Below are positions 60,629 through 64,000 of a stretch of DNA of 64,000 bases, piece after piece. The first letter of the stretch is position 1; each line of letters opens with the position of its first letter. Below the pieces are notes generated by a model. It saw only the letters and a program-made list of their open reading frames with translations. It was not told where the DNA came from and did not search any database. A program made the position numbers and the translations under genes. Origin of the DNA: Chalciporus piperatus (taxonomy: Eukaryota; Basidiomycota; Agaricomycetes; Boletales; Boletaceae); contig JBBPTG010000060.1 in NCBI GenBank assembly GCA_038093975.1, positions 83,331 through 147,330 of the forward strand, written 5' to 3'.

Positions 60629-61273
60629 TACTATAACATGGACTGGACCGCAACTGATCGCAACTGGACTGCAGTTGCCGGTTGCCGACATTTGAGATCA
60701 AAAGACTGCAGTTGCAACCGGAAGAAAGACCGGTTGCAACCAATGCACAGCCACCCCCTATGTACCACCCTATTTTCCCTGATTTTTCCTGATTTTTCTG
60801 GACCTTTATGGATGTTATTTGAGTTTTTTGATGAATATTGACGTTAGCCAATGACAATGTTTATTAACATGTCATAGAATTCATTCAATCATGTATATAC
60901 ACTCTCTGAGTTACATGTTTATCTATATATCATTAGTCTGCATTGAGAATTGAGTCTAGAATTGGTCTTGACTTCACACGTAACTTGATAATATCTGATG
61001 TATCACTACAAAAAACATGCTGATTTGAAATGCTCATATCTTTATAGCGTGTGAACCGTTTCACTTGACCCAGGGACTGATTTCCGGTACTATTTTTGAG
61101 CTCTCCCATGCTAAGCGAAAAATTAGTTGCAACCAGTTGCAACCGCCAAAAGACCGGTTTTTATTGGTTTTGGTCCAGTCTTAACGAATTAATTAATTAA
61201 CAAAAACTGGTCTCAGTCCGGTCGCCTTCCTAATACGGAAAAAGACCGGACTGGACCGGACTTTTAAACACTA
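60629..61273. mobile_element. Second MITE of the hAT-like family (degraded)
   Basis: The right end GGACTTTTAAACACTA matches the terminal repeat of the 46.1-kb MITE. The left end TACTATAACATGGACTGGACC is diverged. Interior motifs match the other copy in inverted orientation, for example CCTGGGTCAAGTGAA...AAAGATATGAGCAT here on minus against CCTGGATCATGTGA...AAGATATGCTCAT there. The GCAACTGG/CCGGTTGC words replace CCAGTTA. The flanks TTTTTAAA and TTTAAACA are only an imperfect duplication. Confidence 0.65.
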
Positions 61274-61349
61274 TTTAAACACTTCATTTGATCTCGTCTC
61301 TCTAACACCCTGCTTGTCACCTCCTCTCTACTTGCTATCCATAATAACA

Positions 61350-61531
61350 TGATGTCTGCTCAAAAAGCCAATGCCTCTGCTCAAGCTCTTGCAGAGTTCA
61401 TCAAGATCACCATCGAGGCCATCATTCAAAGCGGTGAAGGCCGAGGGAGCCGCCTTTCAAGCTCGGAGTTGGAGGCTCACAGTCAAGACTGGGAGAGGAG
61501 ACATCAGGAAACACCAACTTTACTCTCATAG
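61350..61531 (+). CDS. Small ORF, 60 aa, uncertain
   Basis: ATGATGTCTGCTC start, encoding a predicted amphipathic helix (AQALAEFIKITIEAIIQSG) and a polar tail. It is reminiscent of the start of Gag-like proteins of fungal retroelements, but no downstream Gag continues. The following 61.6-61.7 kb has repeats of TATAATACTATATAGACTCT. Could be a retroelement remnant or chance. Confidence 0.3.
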
Positions 61532-61854
61532 CTATAATAGTTCTATAGAGTACTATAATTGCATTTATATTGCTTATAGGAAAAAGTGACAAGTCCCTTC
61601 TATGGAGCACTCTATAGCGCCCCCCAAAACTCTCATAGCTTTTATAATACTATATAGACTCTAAGAGAATGGTAGACTATACAAGCACATATAGCTCTTA
61701 TAATACTATATAGACTCTGATTCTGTAGCGATTTACTGCCCTTCCTTCAGTTTTACTTCATACCAGTCAAATAAATGGATATCAAAGATAGGATGCATTG
61801 GCAGGTTTATCTACTACATGTGATGTACTAATGTATGACTACAATAAGGATGGG

Positions 61855-62133
61855 CTAGGGCAATGATGAGGGACTTGGGTCGGTGAGGAGGTGTTGGTGT
61901 TGTTGCACGAGCCACTCGGGCTCGAGAAATGGTAGAGATGGGGTCGGGAAGGTATTGGCGTGGTCGCATGAAGAGGTGGGAGGTTGAGGTGGGGCAAACA
62001 GCCCCGAGCGGCTGTGTTCGAGGTGAGCGGCTGAGTCGGTGGGTGAAGAAACACTCACCTGGTGAAGCCGGCGGGGCTGTCGAGCCCGTGCCGGCTTCGT
62101 CTTCGAGTCGTAAGGTGGTGGTGAGCTTGTATA
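61855..62133 (-). mobile_element. Leader remnant of another short LTR element copy
   Basis: Lies immediately beyond the LTR at 62134-62605 on the side where the minus-strand element would continue. It is open on minus in a Pro/Ser-rich frame (HQHLLTDPSP) but differs from the Gag-like interior of the neighbouring unit, so it is either a divergent leader or flanking DNA. Confidence 0.35.
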
Positions 62134-62605
62134 TGTTATGCTTGTACCGGGTAGGTCAAAGCATAGACACAAAAGCCTAGTCAAAGACAAGGGTTTCAAG
62201 GGTAGCCTAACGATGGAATGTCCACGTTAAGGCCTAGCGTCCGTTCAAGAGTGGGACAGTGACTCTCAGAGGGTTCAAGGGAAGCAAGGAGTAATCAGGC
62301 TAGATTGCGTAGGTCTAAGTTAGGGTTACAGGAGGAAACTCGAGGGTTTATATAGATAAGGGAACAAGTTAAGGGCAGGCATAGAAGGAGCCGGAATGAG
62401 TAAGAATGAGCTATGACAAATAAGAATGAGTCATGCTCAGTAAGCGTATGAATCAGCGATGACGAAGTAGAGAAGGTGAAAGAACACGAGAGAACATTCG
62501 CTGACTAAGGCAAAGTAAGAAATGAATGGCCTAGGCAGGACTTGAACCAGCGACTAGGACTTAGTACAAGGTAACGGGAAAGGAAAGAATGAGACGATCA
62601 TAACA
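62134..62605 (-). repeat. LTR copy A of the short element
   Basis: 472 bp, roughly 90 percent identical to copy B by eye. On minus it carries GGTTCAAGTCC (62538-62548), matching the Pol III B-box consensus GGTTCRANTCC. Confidence 0.8.
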
Positions 62606-62650
62606 TTACCCCTGTATTAGAATCAAGTCATCGACGAAGATAAAAGCTAG

Positions 62651-63361
62651 TCAAATGCTCAACCCGTAGTGACCTGGAGAACCGGTCATGTTCGTGTATC
62701 CGACATCGTCGGTTAGATCATCTCCGTCATAAAGAGTGGCGTCGTCGTCACGTGAATAAGTCTCACCCGAGATGCGGGTATAGAGTGGAGGAGGTCGTTG
62801 AGCAGCTCGATTGGTATTGATTGATCGGCGGGAACGGAAAGAGGGTGCAACAGGTGGTGTGGTTGTATGTCTCTGTCCACGCCTAAGTGGGCAACGACCT
62901 TGAATGTGACTGGGTGCCCAGCGGAAGCACGTGGGACACTGGTATACGGGACAGTGGATAAGTATGTGGCCCAGTCGGTGGCATACAAAGCAGGCATCGT
63001 GGTACTGGGGATGTGAGGTGGATAGAGGTATGCTGCCAGTCCGTTCTCGTTGAGAGGTAATATAGTTATGCTCTGCACGAAAGAACACTGCTTCTTCTGC
63101 AGCGTCCAAAGGGGAGCTAGATGCGGAGGGTGTCGACGAGAGAAGAGATGAGGTGGAGACTCCGATGACAGGAGTTGGGGATTGAGCTGCAGAGGCAGAT
63201 TCTCGAAGGTAGCGGTCTAAGTCATCAAGAAACTCCAGCATTCGTAGTCCGTAAAGAGCAATGCTGAGGTTGGCAATTAGATCACCGTGGATACCGCGGA
63301 GGAAAGCAGCTTCTGAATGAGCTTGGTGAACTACCGTCAGGGAAGGAAGAAGATTGGCAAG
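62651..63361 (-). CDS. Gag-like protein with zinc knuckles
   Basis: Open on minus from inside LTR copy B to a stop at 62651; the first in-frame ATG gives MLEFLDDLDRYL, so the start is uncertain. The N-terminal part is helical (HSEAAFLRGIHGDLIANLSI), then Ser/Pro-rich. It has CFVCHRLGHILIHC (C-X2-C-X4-H-X4-C) and CPTCFRWAPSHIQGRC (C-X2-C-X6-H-X4-C). Two knuckles of this type bind nucleic acid in Gag. The C-terminus is acidic (YDGDDLTDDVGY). No pol region follows; the stop is 45 bp from the next LTR. Confidence 0.65.
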   Translation of the reverse strand, partial: LANLLPSLTVVHQAHSEAAFLRGIHGDLIANLSIALYGLRMLEFLDDLDRYLRESASAAQSPTPVIGVSTSSLLSSTPSASSSPLDAAEEAVFFRAEHNYITSQRERTGSIPLSTSHPQYHDACFVCHRLGHILIHCPVYQCPTCFRWAPSHIQGRCPLRRGQRHTTTPPVAPSFRSRRSINTNRAAQRPPPLYTRISGETYSRDDDATLYDGDDLTDDVGYTNMTGSPGHYGLSI

Positions 63362-63831
63362 TGTTACGCTTGTACCGGGTAGGTCAAAGCGTAGACACAA
63401 AAGCCTAGTCAAGGACAACGGTTTCAAAGGTAGCCTAATGATGGGATGTCCACGTTAAGGCCTAGCGTCCGTTCAAGAGTGGGACGGTGACTCTCAGAGG
63501 GTTCAAGGAAGCGAGGAATGACCAAGCTAGATTGCGTAGGTCTAAGTTAGGGTTACAGGAGGAAACTCGAGGGTTTATATAAGTGAAGAAACGAGTTAAG
63601 GGCAGGCATAGAACAAGTCAGAATACGTAAGAACAAGTCATGACGAATATGAATGAGTCATGCTTGGTAAGTATATGAGTCAGCGATGACGAAGCGTGGA
63701 AGGTGAAAGAACATTAAGGAATGTTCGCTGACTAAAGCAAAGTAAGAAATGAGAGGCCTAGGCAGGACTCGAACCAGCGACTAGGACTTAGTACAAGGTA
63801 ACAAAGAAAGAAAGAATGAGTGATCGTAACA
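63362..63831 (-). repeat. LTR copy B of the short element
   Basis: 470 bp. On minus it carries GGTTCGAGTCC (63765-63775), a perfect B-box, at the same offset as in copy A. Confidence 0.8.
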
Positions 63832-64000
63832 TTACCCCCGTATTAGAATCAAGTCATCGACGAAGATAAAAACTAGTCAAATGCTTAACCCATAATGACC
63901 TGGAGAACCGGTCATGTTTGCATATCCGACATCGTCGGTTGGATCATCTCCGTCATAGAGAGTGGCGTCGTCGTCGTCGCGTGAATAAGCCTCACCCGAG
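63832..64000 (-). mobile_element. Start of the next tandem unit, cut by the window end
   Basis: Repeats the interior next to LTR copy A (62606-62774) almost base for base, including GACCTGGAGAACCGGTCATG and CCGACATCGTCGG. It encodes the C-terminus of another Gag-like copy on minus. Confidence 0.8.

Larger units (their letters stand above)
62134..63831 (-). mobile_element. Short LTR element with Gag-only content (TR-GAG-like)
   Basis: Direct repeats 62134-62605 and 63362-63831, both bounded TGTTA...TAACA, enclose about 760 bp with one minus-strand Gag-like frame. A purine-rich CGGGGGTAA-type tract on minus sits right before each TGTTACGATC-type end, as a polypurine tract would, giving a minus orientation. 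No protease, reverse transcriptase or integrase fits. After the second LTR the interior starts again (63832-64000), so units are in tandem, sharing LTRs. Confidence 0.75.

Noticed and set aside
62520..62600. tRNA gene in the LTR
   Set aside because: Only a T-arm/B-box-like half is visible; no complete cloverleaf with A-box and paired acceptor stem could be drawn.

Overview
The window is nuclear DNA of a filamentous basidiomycete, very probably an Agaricomycete (mushroom-forming fungus). The evidence is many GT-AG introns of about 46-79 nt, an F-box gene of the expanded mushroom type, a FunK1-type kinase, DUF6532 and DUF6589 proteins, a Plavaka-like transposase fragment and a fungal TET/JBP-like dioxygenase. 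No prokaryotic feature is present. Exon structures were worked out by hand; each multi-exon model reported as intact closes to a whole number of codons.

Left part (1-8.5 kb): a C-rich degenerate minisatellite, an F-box pseudogene with a one-base deletion and a nonsense codon, and a conserved-looking Ser/Pro-rich gene. At 8.6-12.2 kb lies a Par32-like (DUF3602) gene cut in exon 4 by a 2.5-kb terminal-inverted-repeat (TIR) element with a perfect 9-bp target duplication. Removing the element and one duplication copy restores one open frame across five exons.

Core (12.9-36.1 kb): dense, intact genes. These are the TRAPP subunit Trs33/TRAPPC6 (-) and the N-end-rule E3 ligase UBR1 (+) sharing a divergent promoter, mitochondrial glutamyl-tRNA synthetase (-, 13 exons), two uncharacterised Ser/Pro-rich proteins (+), a type I metacaspase (+, 17 exons including 6-nt and 12-nt microexons) and a 1981-residue uncharacterised protein (+).

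Right part (37.3-64 kb): a transposon-rich accessory region. A truncated carotenoid oxygenase ends next to telomere-like repeats. A 10.7-kb Ty3/Gypsy element (39.6-50.3 kb) lies between fragments of a DUF6532 gene and a Plavaka-like transposase. It carries an opposite-strand, four-exon gene for a Zn(II)2Cys6-type protein between pol and the 3' LTR, and its integrase is cut by a hAT-like MITE with an 8-bp duplication. Beyond it are a FunK1-like kinase, a perfect 55-bp palindrome, a TET/JBP-like dioxygenase and a DUF6532 gene (each with one apparent frameshift), a 33-bp-period tandem array split by a solo LTR, a second MITE of the same family, and tandem short LTR elements that encode only a Gag-like protein and carry a Pol III B-box-like motif in their LTRs.

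The strongest candidates for something undescribed are the antisense zinc-cluster gene inside the Gypsy element and the TIR element that breaks the Par32-like gene.
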